Notes under the pieces: model-generated | Databases searched by the model: none | The model's input: the letters and a program-made list of their open reading frames with translations, nothing else | Told to the model about the DNA's origin: nothing | Position numbers and translations under genes: made by a program | In this document: one piece after another, positions 15,640 through 24,462 of the stretch | How the letters are laid out: each line of letters starts with the position of its first letter | Numbering within the stretch: the first letter of the stretch is position 1 | Assembly: GCA_000799755.1 (NCBI GenBank) | Contig: JUHI01000005.1 | Location: forward strand, 248,001-312,000 | Direction: 5' to 3' | Source: Martinezella tropici | Lineage (GTDB): Bacteria > Pseudomonadota > Alphaproteobacteria > Rhizobiales > Rhizobiaceae | DNA length: 64,000 bases

Positions 15640-17514
15640 CTAGACGGCAACCTCATGGCCAAGGTCGAGAAGCTCGCCGGCTGGGATGCGGAAGAACTCC
15701 GTCATGTGGGCACTATTGCGCATCAGCGCGGCAAACGAGGCCTGTTGCCAGTAGGGCAAACCGTGACCGTCCTCCCGTCGAACGATCTTTTGCGTACCGA
15801 TGAAGTAATTGACGCTCTCAAGGTCGACGGGGCAGTCGAGCGCTGCGATTTGTCGAACGAGGGCGGGAATATCGGGGCGCTCCATGAAGCCATAACGCGT
15901 GACGGCGCGCCAGAAGCCGGGCGCTTCTTCGGAAAAGACGACGCGGTCGGCCTCAGCCACCCATGGCACGGATTCCGTCCGCAAGGTGATCGTCAGCACC
16001 TTATGATGCAGCGAATTCGAATGCTTCACATACCACTGGATCAACAAGGGCGTGTTGGCCGTCGAGCGTGTCAGGAAGACAGCCGTGCCGGGCACGCGCG
16101 CGATCTGCCGCTGTGGCAAGCTGGCGATGAAATCGCCGACCGAGATAGGATTCTCCTCCATGCTTGCCGTCATCGCGAGCACGCCGCGATGCCAGATGTA
16201 CATGACCGCATAGACGATGGCGGCAAGGATGAGGGGAACGTAACCGCCATCCAGCAGCTTCGACAGGTTCGATATGAAGAAAGCCATGTCCACGACGAGA
16301 AACAGGCCGGCAACGACGACGCTGACGAGCAGACTCCAGCGCCATATCTCCCGCATCGCCATGAACAGCAAAGCCGTCGTCATCAGCATGGTGGCGGACA
16401 CGGCAATACCATAGGCCGCGGCCAAATTGTCCGACTTCTTGAAAGTCAAAGCGAGGCCGATCGTGACGATCATCAGCAGCCAGTTGACCGCCCCGACATA
16501 GATCTGGCCATAACCCTCGGCGGAGGTCTGCATCACCTTCAACCGCGGCATCCATCCAAGTGCTATGGCTTGCCGCGTCATGGAGAATGCGCCGGTGACG
16601 ATCGATTGACTAGCGATGATCGTTGCCACGGTCGACAACAGGATCAGCGGCAAGGTCAGGCCTGACGGACAAAGGCGATAGAAGATATTGCCATCAGTCG
16701 GCGCGCCGGCAAGGACGATCGCGGACTGCCCCGCATAATTCAGAACAAGACTTGGAAAGACGATAAAGGACCAGGATAGCTTGATCGGCCCTGCGCCAAA
16801 ATGCCCCATATCCGCATAGAGCGCCTCGGCGCCCGTAACGCAGAGAAAGACGCCGCCAAGCACGAGAAAACCGATGCTGCCATGATGGAGCAGATAGGAA
16901 AGGCCGTTCAAGGGGCTCAATGCCCACAACACAGCCGGATGCTGCGCAATGCCCCATATCCCCATCAATGCCATCGCCAGGAACCACAGGCTCATGATCG
17001 GGCCGAACGCGCGCCCTATTCGCGCCGTGCCGAACGGCTGGATGAGAAACAGCCCGAGTAGGATCGCGACCGTCAGCGGCAGGACATAGGCATGCAGCGA
17101 TGGGGCAACGATATTGAGGCCCTCCAGCGCCGAAAGCACCGAGATCGCCGGCGTGATCGCGCCATCGCCATAGATCAGCGCAGCGCCGAACAGCCCAACG
17201 GCAACGATAAGCGGCCGGGCCTGGCGCTTGATGCCGAGCAGAGCCATGAGCGCGAGTATTCCACCCTCGCCATCGTTGTTGATCCGCATGGCAAAACCGG
17301 CATATTTGACCGAAGTCACGATGATGAGCGTCCATACGATCAATGACAGTACGCCCGTTATCGCGGAAGGATCACCGGTGCCGGTCATGTCGAGCACAGT
17401 CTTGAGCGTATAGAGCGGACTGGTGCCTATATCGCCGAACACGACACCAAGCGCACCAATGCTTGCCATGACCAACGGCGGCGACGGTTTGGCCGAACGA
17501 TCGCTTCCCGACAT
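15640..17514 (-). CDS. kup: Low-affinity potassium uptake protein Kup
   Basis: A 624-residue K+/H+ symporter, the full length for Kup. The signature GALGVVFGDIGTSPLYTLK is at the N-terminus, followed by the NNDGEGGILALMALL loop, YGDGAITPAISVLSALEG, and about twelve membrane spans. The C-terminal cytosolic third (VPGTAVFLTR, then the SVNYFIGTQ segment) is also normal. It moves potassium across the inner membrane and works best at low pH or high osmolarity in relatives. Rhizobia often have several kup copies. Confidence 0.96.
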   Translation of the reverse strand: MSGSDRSAKPSPPLVMASIGALGVVFGDIGTSPLYTLKTVLDMTGTGDPSAITGVLSLIVWTLIIVTSVKYAGFAMRINNDGEGGILALMALLGIKRQARPLIVAVGLFGAALIYGDGAITPAISVLSALEGLNIVAPSLHAYVLPLTVAILLGLFLIQPFGTARIGRAFGPIMSLWFLAMALMGIWGIAQHPAVLWALSPLNGLSYLLHHGSIGFLVLGGVFLCVTGAEALYADMGHFGAGPIKLSWSFIVFPSLVLNYAGQSAIVLAGAPTDGNIFYRLCPSGLTLPLILLSTVATIIASQSIVTGAFSMTRQAIALGWMPRLKVMQTSAEGYGQIYVGAVNWLLMIVTIGLALTFKKSDNLAAAYGIAVSATMLMTTALLFMAMREIWRWSLLVSVVVAGLFLVVDMAFFISNLSKLLDGGYVPLILAAIVYAVMYIWHRGVLAMTASMEENPISVGDFIASLPQRQIARVPGTAVFLTRSTANTPLLIQWYVKHSNSLHHKVLTITLRTESVPWVAEADRVVFSEEAPGFWRAVTRYGFMERPDIPALVRQIAALDCPVDLESVNYFIGTQKIVRREDGHGLPYWQQASFAALMRNSAHMTEFFRIPAGELLDLGHEVAV

Positions 17515-17737
17515 CCGATGCTCCCGAATCTCTTGGGTTAAGGGCGGAGAGGCAGATTAAGCACCTTCATATGAACTCAAGATGATAGACGCCCTTCGTC
17601 TCCCCTATCTATGAGGCTCTTTATACCAAGGTATCGGTTGTAGGTTGCCGTCAGAGGAGTATACCGGATGATGTTCGGGATCATCGTGTTCCGGACAAGT
17701 TCGGCATGACCGGACGTGTAACGCCACAGAGGACCAT

Positions 17738-17866
17738 ATGAACCCGCGATCTAGCAGTCAGCACACGGAAGGCGACAGTCGACGCTTGTCGAACGTCGAG
17801 ACCGCTGTGCCGACAAAATGCCCGGGCAGAACATGTGACCGCAAGGGCCAACGCCGTCGGCGTTGA
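17738..17866 (+). CDS. Candidate upstream small reading frame 1 (42 residues)
   Basis: An ATG seven bases after AGAGGAC opens a 42-codon frame in the 670-base leader of the NRAMP gene. The peptide starts MNPRSSSQHTEG and ends in a run of basic residues (GQRRRR). No family is recognised. It may be a translated leader that senses ribosome movement, or chance. The next small frame starts 58 bases further on. Confidence 0.3.
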   Translation: MNPRSSSQHTEGDSRRLSNVETAVPTKCPGRTCDRKGQRRRR

Positions 17867-17924
17867 TCCGCGGCTCCGGTCTCCCGGGTTCGAGCAACTA
17901 TCGAACCAGGAGGAGGTCGGTATC

Positions 17925-18104
17925 ATGACCACCATCTTCGAACACGCCGTTATGAACGGCATTCATGCCGAACCAATCTCTCGCTATTGTGACGAAGGGC
18001 TCGCAGACCTGTTCCCCCGGTCGGCTTGCGCGGCTTCGCCTTACTACCCTCGGCCGATTTACCATCGGGAACGAGGCGTGATCTCGTCCCCCCAATCGGG
18101 CTGA
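17925..18104 (+). CDS. Candidate leader peptide upstream of the NRAMP gene (59 residues)
   Basis: A strong AGGAGG ribosome site seven bases before ATG opens a 59-codon frame ending 108 bases before the NRAMP start. The peptide begins MTTIFEHAVMNG and its second half is rich in Pro, Tyr, Arg and Ser (SPYYPRPIYHRERG). Proline-rich, charge-rich leader peptides control the Mg2+ transporter genes mgtA and corA in enterobacteria by destabilising the ribosome at low Mg2+. The coding part overlaps several hairpins (for example 18067-18090 and 18098-18110), as expected of an attenuator. Role is inference; the ribosome site and position are seen. Confidence 0.5.
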   Translation: MTTIFEHAVMNGIHAEPISRYCDEGLADLFPRSACAASPYYPRPIYHRERGVISSPQSG

Positions 18105-18212
18105 ATGCCCAACGGGTTCTCTTTATCGAACATGCTTGTCTAGGCCACCACACCGGCGGCTCCTCAATAACAGGTCAAAACGTTGCGGCTCGCCCCGCAC
18201 GGGAGCAAGACT

Positions 18213-19868
18213 ATGGATAATTTGCAATCAACCGGAGCAAACTCGGCTGTCCTCGACACAGCCCATGTCGGTGATATTCGCGGCGCACTGGGAACCATCA
18301 ATCACGGCGATGTCGCCGCCCGCTCTACATGGCGCGCCCGACTACTCACCCTGCTGGCGATCCTCGGCCCCGGCCTGATCGTCATGGTCGGAGATAATGA
18401 CGCCGGTGCTTTCGCCACCTATACTCAAGCTGGACAGAACTACGGCACATCGCTGCTCTGGACATTGCTGCTTCTGGTGCCGGTCCTCTATGTGAACCAG
18501 GAAATGGTGCTCCGCCTTGGCGCAGTGACGGGCGTTGGCCATGCTCGACTCATTCTGGAACGGTTCGGCAAATTCTGGGGTGCTTTCAGTGTCATCGATC
18601 TGTTCATCCTCAATGGCCTGACGATCGTTACTGAATTTATCGGCATCAGCCTGGCGCTCGACTATCTCGGCGTCTCTAAGATCACAGGTGTTGCAATTGC
18701 TGCACTGTTGACCATGGCTGCGGCAAGCACGGGCAGTTTTCGCCGTTTCGAGCGCTTCGCGCTGTTCTTGTGCCTCGGTAGCCTGCTGCTGGTTCCGATC
18801 GTGCTTGCGGCGCATGTATCTGGCCACCAGATCATACGCGATCTGACGGTTCCCAATCTGCCGGACGGCAAGCTGTCCGATATTCTTCTTCTTATCATCG
18901 GGATTGTCGGCACGACGGTCGCTCCGTGGCAACTGTTCTTTCAGCAGAGCTATGTCATCGACAAACGCATCACGCCACGCTTCATCGGTTACGAGAAAGC
19001 CGACCTCTGGCTGGGTATCGTTCTCGTCATGATCGGTGCCATTGCAATGATGGTGTTCTGCGCAGCGATCTTTCAGGGACAGCCGGAGTTCGGCAACTTC
19101 ACGGATGCCGGTGGCATTGCTGCCGGACTTGGCAAATATGTAAGCCCGACCATGGGCGTATTGTTCGCCATTGCACTTATCGACGCCGCCATCATCGGCG
19201 CTGCCGCCGTATCGTTGGCGACTGCTTATGCAATCGGTGATGTCCTCTCCCTCAATCATTCTCTCCATCGCAAGGTTGGTGAAGCGAAAGGCTTCTATCT
19301 CGTCTATTGCGGCCTGATCGCTGCCGCCGCGGCCCTCGTGCTCATCCCCGGCTCGCCGCTCGGCCTGATTACGCTTGCCGTGCAGACCCTCGCCGGCGTC
19401 TTGCTGCCAAGTGCCACGGTCTTCCTGCTGCTGCTTTGCAACGATAAGGCCGTTCTCGGGCCGTGGGTAAACGGCAAGTTGATGAACTTGTTCACCGGTG
19501 CAGTCATTGCCGTGCTCGTGATGCTGTCGATCATTCTGACGGCTTCGGTTCTCTATCCGGATATCACCGGCGAGCAGATCCTCTGGGTACTTGCAGGGGG
19601 AACGCTTCTCGGATTTGCTGGCTTCGTCGTAACCGCGACGCTGCAGCGCCGTGCAAAACGCGCACCCGGCCAGAGCGGCTATCCCAGGCTGCTGGAAGAC
19701 GACCGCTCCAAACGGCTCACCTGGCGCATGCCGCCGCTCTCCGACCTGGAACCCATCCATCTGTCACTGTCGCGGCGCGTATGGATGATCGTATTGCGCG
19801 GTTATCTTGTCGTCGCGGTCGGCATGGTACTCGTGCGCGTCGTCCAGCTTGCATTGGGCGAGGGTTGA
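18213..19868 (+). CDS. Divergent NRAMP-family divalent metal transporter
   Basis: A 551-residue NRAMP homologue with about eleven to twelve membrane spans and a longer C-terminus than MntH. The metal-site motif of helix 1, DPGN in Mn/Fe transporters, reads DAGA here (residues 63-66 in VGDNDAGAFATY). The helix 6 motif MPH reads APW (residues 237-239). Loss of the metal-binding Met, together with the altered helix 1, is the pattern of the NRAMP-related Mg2+ transporter branch rather than of Mn importers. A canonical MntH is encoded elsewhere in this window (55465). The ATG at 18213 follows GGGAGCAAG, which decides the start. Substrate is inferred: Mg2+ or another hard divalent cation is likelier than Mn or Fe. 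Confidence 0.88.
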   Translation: MDNLQSTGANSAVLDTAHVGDIRGALGTINHGDVAARSTWRARLLTLLAILGPGLIVMVGDNDAGAFATYTQAGQNYGTSLLWTLLLLVPVLYVNQEMVLRLGAVTGVGHARLILERFGKFWGAFSVIDLFILNGLTIVTEFIGISLALDYLGVSKITGVAIAALLTMAAASTGSFRRFERFALFLCLGSLLLVPIVLAAHVSGHQIIRDLTVPNLPDGKLSDILLLIIGIVGTTVAPWQLFFQQSYVIDKRITPRFIGYEKADLWLGIVLVMIGAIAMMVFCAAIFQGQPEFGNFTDAGGIAAGLGKYVSPTMGVLFAIALIDAAIIGAAAVSLATAYAIGDVLSLNHSLHRKVGEAKGFYLVYCGLIAAAAALVLIPGSPLGLITLAVQTLAGVLLPSATVFLLLLCNDKAVLGPWVNGKLMNLFTGAVIAVLVMLSIILTASVLYPDITGEQILWVLAGGTLLGFAGFVVTATLQRRAKRAPGQSGYPRLLEDDRSKRLTWRMPPLSDLEPIHLSLSRRVWMIVLRGYLVVAVGMVLVRVVQLALGEG

Positions 19869-19907
19869 ACCCGGACAAGGCAGGCAGCTATTTCATGCAA
19901 ATAACGA

Positions 19908-19931
19908 TGCCGGCGGTCTTCATCGCCGGCA
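19908..19931 (+). terminator. Hairpin after the NRAMP gene
   Basis: TGCCGGCG and CGCCGGCA form a perfect 8-bp stem with an 8-base loop, 40 bases past the stop. No T run follows, so termination is only possible. Confidence 0.35.
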
Positions 19932-20488
19932 CTCGCATACCGACAAGGCGCCAGTAGACACTATCAAAAGTATAATTCAGCAGCGGTGACCCTGTATCCG
20001 TTCGGGAACAGCTGCCATATTTTAAGATCATTCAGCACCGTTTGATCTGATCAGGCGGCCTGAATTTCAGCAGCGCATGCATATCTGCTAATGCGGTCAG
20101 CAGTTGCAGTTTGCTTGCTCGATCGCATGATTACGGCAATCAAAAACTGAAATCGGATGCGACGCCACCATCTGTGTGAGGTACATTGCAAGCACTGACA
20201 CGTCATTTCAATCAAAAGACTACCGTTGATTTGCAGAGAATTTTTTGATTATACAATTTGTAGTCAATGCTCAACCTATTGAATTATTTAATTAAAATTA
20301 TGTAATATTCGTCACCATTAATCATTTTCTCAGACATATCTGGCTTGCTTTCTATTGCAGCGCCCAATGCGACGAGCAGAATGCTCCACGCCTGCAATGT
20401 TCCCGGTCTTCAGAGCAGGCAACCCCCGACCTATCTCGATCTTCGTCGTGTAGGCAGTCGCCGGCTCGCTAAAAGTCAACGAGCCGCC
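19932..20488. other. Intergenic region before the chemoreceptor gene
   Basis: More than 500 bases without a supported gene. The segment 20215-20340 is strongly AT-rich compared with its surroundings and should hold the promoter of the chemoreceptor gene. In-frame codons before 20489 exist but carry no recognisable domain. Confidence 0.45.
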
Positions 20489-22417
20489 ATGTCATTTCTT
20501 CAGAACGCCAAGATCCGCACGAAGGTGCTTTCCATCATCATTCCGATCTGCCTGATCGGGATTGCCAGTGTCCTTGTCGTATCGAGCCAATACAAGGATA
20601 CGGTTGCGACCTATTCGAATTTCATTGCGAAGGATGAGACGGCAGCGGTGGAAATGGCCAGGGCCAGCCAGCGCGTGACCGCATTGAGCTACAATGCCTA
20701 CCAGATCCTGATCTACAGTACGAAAGATCCGGAAATGGCGACGTTCTCCAAGCAATATGAGGAGAACAAGACAGTCCTTCTCCAGCGCTTCGCGACAGTT
20801 CGGCAATTGATCCCCTCGGAAGCGGACGCAATCGACAAGCTGGCGGCAAAAGCCAATGACATCCTTGCCCTCACGGACCAGGCCGTGAAGGCCGGACTGG
20901 TCGACGACAACGATACCGCCGCCAAGTTCCTGAAGCAGGCGGACCCGCTTATCAACAACGAAGTCGTCGCGGTTCGCGAGTGGATCGATACATTCAACAA
21001 GAACATCAATGACAAGAGCGACAGGCTGGACGAGCACGCGAGCAGCACGATCATGAATGCCCTGATCGCGCTCGGCGTTCTCTTTGCCGCAGCAATCGTT
21101 GTTGCCGTTCTTGTTTCCGCGCGCGGCATTGCCGCTCCCATCGAACGCCTGCGGGCTCGCATGGTGTCGCTGGCCGACGGAAATACGGACGAGGCGATTT
21201 CTGGGATCGAACGCAAGGACGAAGTCGGTCAGATGGCGGCCGCCGTCTCCATCTTCCGTGACAACGCCATCGAACGCATCAGGCTGGAGCAGCAGGCCGA
21301 CGCCAACCGCAGCCTCTCCGAAAAGGAGCGGCTTGAACGCGAGGCCCAGAAGGCCAAGGACGCAGCGGATACGCAATTTGCGGTCGACGGTCTGGCAAAC
21401 GGTCTTGCCGAGCTTTCGAACGGCAATCTGGTCTACCGCATCGAGCAGCCCTTCGTTACTCATCTCGACCGCCTGCGGGCGGATTTCAACGCCTCGATGA
21501 CGAAACTGGAGGAAACATTGCGTTCCGTCGGCCAAGGGGGCCAGGCCATCGCCGCCGGCGCCAGCCAGATCCGCTCCGCGGCCGATGATCTCTCCAAGCG
21601 CACAGAGCAGCAGGCAGCCTCCGTCGAGGAGACCGCCGCCGCACTGGAGGAGATCACCACCACCGTCAAGGATTCCACCCGCCGCGCAGAGGAGGCAAGC
21701 TCGCTCGTCGGCCGCGCGCGGATCGGCGCGGAAAAATCCGGCGAGGTCATGCAGGAAGCGATTGCAGCAATGGCGGCAATCTCGAAATCCTCAGGCGAGA
21801 TCAGCAACATTATCGGCGTTATCGACGACATAGCCTTCCAGACAAACCTGCTTGCGCTCAATGCGGGGGTTGAGGCTGCCCGGGCGGGCGACGCCGGCAA
21901 GGGCTTTGCCGTCGTCGCGCAGGAAGTGCGCGAACTGGCGCAACGATCCGCCACGGCCGCCAAGGAGATCAAGGCATTGATTTCGACGTCCGGCCAGCAG
22001 GTCGACAGCGGCGTCAATCTCGTCACGAGAACCGGACAGTCGCTGCAGCAAATCGTCAAGGAAGTCGAGGAAATCGACCGCAATGTGCGAGCGATCGTCG
22101 AATCTGCCCGCGAGCAGGCGACCGGCCTGCAGGAGATCAACACGGCCGTCAACAGCATCGACCAGGGGACGCAACAGAACGCCGCCATGGTCGAGGAATC
22201 CACCGCCGCAAGCTATAGCCTCGCCAAGGAGGTTACGGCGCTGAACGACCTTCTGGGAGAATTCAACCTGCAGAACGGCCGAAACCATGCACGACCCGTC
22301 GTCGCAACGGAACGCTCCAGCCCGGCCGCATCGCCGGCGCGTTCGCTCCGCTCCAAGATCGCCGGCGCGTTCGCCGGCTCCGGCGCGGCGGCTGCGGCTT
22401 CCTGGGAAGAGTTTTAA
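20489..22417 (+). CDS. Methyl-accepting chemotaxis protein
   Basis: A 642-residue chemoreceptor. After a short N-terminus, TM1 ([19 protein letters not shown]) leads to a helical periplasmic sensor of about 160 residues, then TM2 ([21 protein letters not shown]), a HAMP domain and a second HAMP-like segment (near residues 300-350), and the MA signalling domain. The highly conserved tip reads [23 protein letters not shown] (split here: the key part is FQTNLLALN and VEAARAG). The C-terminus is SWEEF, resembling the pentapeptide tether that recruits CheR/CheB. It senses an unknown ligand in the periplasm and controls CheA. The ATG at 20489 puts TM1 near the N-terminus. Confidence 0.93.
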   Translation: MSFLQNAKIRTKVLSIIIPICLIGIASVLVVSSQYKDTVATYSNFIAKDETAAVEMARASQRVTALSYNAYQILIYSTKDPEMATFSKQYEENKTVLLQRFATVRQLIPSEADAIDKLAAKANDILALTDQAVKAGLVDDNDTAAKFLKQADPLINNEVVAVREWIDTFNKNINDKSDRLDEHASSTIMNALIALGVLFAAAIVVAVLVSARGIAAPIERLRARMVSLADGNTDEAISGIERKDEVGQMAAAVSIFRDNAIERIRLEQQADANRSLSEKERLEREAQKAKDAADTQFAVDGLANGLAELSNGNLVYRIEQPFVTHLDRLRADFNASMTKLEETLRSVGQGGQAIAAGASQIRSAADDLSKRTEQQAASVEETAAALEEITTTVKDSTRRAEEASSLVGRARIGAEKSGEVMQEAIAAMAAISKSSGEISNIIGVIDDIAFQTNLLALNAGVEAARAGDAGKGFAVVAQEVRELAQRSATAAKEIKALISTSGQQVDSGVNLVTRTGQSLQQIVKEVEEIDRNVRAIVESAREQATGLQEINTAVNSIDQGTQQNAAMVEESTAASYSLAKEVTALNDLLGEFNLQNGRNHARPVVATERSSPAASPARSLRSKIAGAFAGSGAAAAASWEEF

Positions 22418-22554
22418 TCTATGGATCTCGGCCAGTCCTTGCGGGTCAGTTCGCAGGATTGTCTGATCTCGCAATCAGGGATCGCGCTCACGCTGGCGCG
22501 GTCCTTACGGCGACCCGGAATATAGCCAAGGCCAAAGTCTTTCACTGACCCGCG

Positions 22555-22791
22555 CTATTGCTTCCTGGCTCTGCATATGACGGTCCCGTTACCCGTCCGG
22601 GCCTTCTTGTCCGGATCGATACAGGTCAAGGCACTGGGTGCGCAATCCTCCCGGAACTCGTAGGGGCCGTCGGGACCTTGAGCGATCTGGTTGGGGCTCT
22701 GAGACGGGCAGTCCACAGCCTCCGTACCGCGTTGCTCGCATGCGGAAAGGGCAAGGCAGGTCAAAATGAGACCGAGAAACTTGTTCATCAT
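22555..22791 (-). CDS. Small lipoprotein of unknown function
   Basis: A 78-residue protein with a clear lipoprotein signal: FLGLILTCLALSACEQ, lipobox LSAC with Cys at residue 18. The mature part is about 60 residues and has four more cysteines (VDCPSQ, EDCAPSA, LTCIDP, VICRAR), which could form two disulfides in the periplasm. No known family is recognised. It is a single gene reading against the chemoreceptor gene upstream. Confidence 0.7.
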   Translation of the reverse strand: MMNKFLGLILTCLALSACEQRGTEAVDCPSQSPNQIAQGPDGPYEFREDCAPSALTCIDPDKKARTGNGTVICRARKQ

Positions 22792-23070
22792 CTGCCTTCA
22801 GTTACGGGATCACATGGTGGACGTACATCCATTGGCACCACGGACCATCTTGAAACTCGATGAACGAGCGGTTGCGTCGCCAAGTTCAAAGCGATTCCCT
22901 TCCCATATAACACCGGGCCTCGCCGCAAAAGCCGCAAATTGCACCCTCCACGAAATTGGAACTATCTGACCCTCAACTGCGCGCCACGGAATGCCGGCTG
23001 CAATCTCTGCCGAATCAATTGCGGGCCCGTCCCGACACGGCAGGGCTTTCAATGAATTGCAGCCAGTCGT
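22792..23070. other. Gap with a possible decayed frame
   Basis: Minus-strand frame 22810-23052 is open for 80 codons but has low GC at third positions, no good ribosome site and no recognised family. I treat it as non-coding or a remnant. The promoter of the lipoprotein gene at 22791 should lie here. Confidence 0.35.
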
Positions 23071-24462
23071 CTAGCCGACGCCGTTAAACACCACCATCTT
23101 GTCATCGGCCATCTCTTCCATCGTCCAGGGAATACCCCCGACACCATATCCCGACTGCCTGCGCCCGGCAAAAGGCATCCAGTCGGTTCGAAAGGCGGTA
23201 TGGTCGTTCACGAGTACAGCCGCGGCATCGAGATGCCGTGCCGCCTTAAGAGCGATCGCTATATCCGAGGAAAAGACGCTTGCCTGGAACGCGTATGGCA
23301 GCGAGTTGGCAATTCGGATTGCCTCGTCAACGTCGCTATACCCGTAGACGCAAGTGAGCGGACCGAAGACTTCCAGCCGCGACACCTTGGCATCGGCAGG
23401 CGGATCGAGCAGGACAGAGGGCAGAAGCGTGGTCTCGGACAAACGCCCTCCGCCGAACTGCTTTGCCCCTGCGTCGATCGCCTCCTTGATCCAGCTTGCC
23501 ACACGTTCGGTCTCGCGCGGCAGGATCAGTGGCCCGACCTCGGTCTCCTTCAGCCTGGGATCGCCGACATGCAGGCCGGCTACCTTGGTGGCAAGCGCCT
23601 CGGTAAAATTGGCTAGAATATCATTTTGGACGAGGATGCGCTGCACCGACACGCAGACCTGCCCCGCATGATAGTAGCCGCCCTTGACGATCGTCCCGAC
23701 GATCGCATCGACGCGCGCACTGCGGTCGACGATGACGGGGGCGGCTCCGCCGTGTTCCAGCGCGCATCGCGTGCCTGGCGGCAGCTTGCTCTTCAGATAC
23801 CAGCCGACCTTTGCGGAACCGATGAAGCTCATGAACGCAACGCGCTGATCCGTGGCGAGACGCTCGGCAAGCGCATTGTCTTCCGTGATGAATGTCTGGC
23901 ACCAGCGCTCGTCCAGCCCCGCCTCCCAGAACAATTTGACGATCTCGATGCAGGAAATCGGCGTGGTCGCCGCCGGCTTGACGATGACCGGGCAGCCAAC
24001 GGCCACGGCCGGGGCAATCTGGTGGATGATGAGATTGAGGGGATGGTTGAACGCCGATATCGCCGCCACGACGCCGATCGGCTCCTTGGTGGTGAAAGCC
24101 CATCGGTTCGCGCTGGCGGCAGTCAGGCCCATCGGGATTTCCTTGCCACCAAAATTACGAAGCTCGTCGGCCGCATTGACGAGGCCATCGATGCCACGCG
24201 TCACCTCGATGATCGCGTCCGTCAGGGGTTTGCCGCCTTCGCGGGCGATCACCATGGCAAAGCGGTCGCGGTTCTCGAAGAGAAGCTCGGACACCCTTCT
24301 CAAGATCGCCATCCTGCGATGCGCCGGCAGCCAGCCATCACGGTCGGCGAAAGTCCTCGCGGCGATGTCGAGCTTGCGCTCAAGAGCGCCCGCATCGTCC
24401 GCCGGGATTTCTGCGATGAGCTCGCGGTCAAATGCCTGATAGACCTGCAGGTTAGGCGTCAT
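23071..24462 (-). CDS. NAD(P)-dependent aldehyde dehydrogenase
   Basis: A 463-residue member of the aldehyde dehydrogenase superfamily. Seen: the cofactor segment VVAAISAFNHPLNLIIHQIAPA, shown here only to locate it near residue 135, SFIGSAKVGWYL, catalytic Glu in ALEHGGAAPVIV, nucleophilic Cys in HAGQVCVSVQR, and EVFGPLTCVYGY. Its pattern is nearest to lactaldehyde/glyceraldehyde or phosphonoacetaldehyde dehydrogenases. It overlaps the stop of the TPP enzyme by 11 bases and should be co-translated with it. A plausible joint role is oxidation of an aldehyde made or consumed in acetolactate-type chemistry; the substrate is not known. Confidence 0.9.
   Translation of the reverse strand: MTPNLQVYQAFDRELIAEIPADDAGALERKLDIAARTFADRDGWLPAHRRMAILRRVSELLFENRDRFAMVIAREGGKPLTDAIIEVTRGIDGLVNAADELRNFGGKEIPMGLTAASANRWAFTTKEPIGVVAAISAFNHPLNLIIHQIAPAVAVGCPVIVKPAATTPISCIEIVKLFWEAGLDERWCQTFITEDNALAERLATDQRVAFMSFIGSAKVGWYLKSKLPPGTRCALEHGGAAPVIVDRSARVDAIVGTIVKGGYYHAGQVCVSVQRILVQNDILANFTEALATKVAGLHVGDPRLKETEVGPLILPRETERVASWIKEAIDAGAKQFGGGRLSETTLLPSVLLDPPADAKVSRLEVFGPLTCVYGYSDVDEAIRIANSLPYAFQASVFSSDIAIALKAARHLDAAAVLVNDHTAFRTDWMPFAGRRQSGYGVGGIPWTMEEMADDKMVVFNGVG

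Larger units (their letters stand above)
17515..18212 (+). promoter_or_regulatory. Long leader/promoter region of the divergent NRAMP gene
   Basis: Almost 700 bases separate kup and the NRAMP gene. The left part should contain both promoters. The right part (about 17730-18212) carries two small reading frames and several inverted repeats: a 7-bp stem 17887-17893 with 17901-17907 just before the AGGAGG, a stem formed by GGGAACGAG and CTCGTCCC (about 18067-18090), and GGGC/GCCC at about 18098-18110. A CCC/GGG hairpin at about 18187-18206 overlaps the ribosome site of the NRAMP gene. This looks like an attenuation leader. Confidence 0.45.

Noticed and set aside
17887..17907. GGTTCGA...TCGAACC stem resembling a tRNA T-arm
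   Set aside because: No acceptor, D or anticodon arms nearby; it is a hairpin in the NRAMP leader.
18342..19760. 472-codon minus-strand frame across the NRAMP gene
   Set aside because: Low-complexity, charged, Gln/Arg-rich translation with no domain; antisense of a clear membrane protein.
22810..23052. 80-codon minus-strand frame in the gap before the aldehyde dehydrogenase
   Set aside because: Poor third-position GC, no ribosome site, no family. A better-looking C-terminus appears in another frame, but a frameshifted gene could not be supported.
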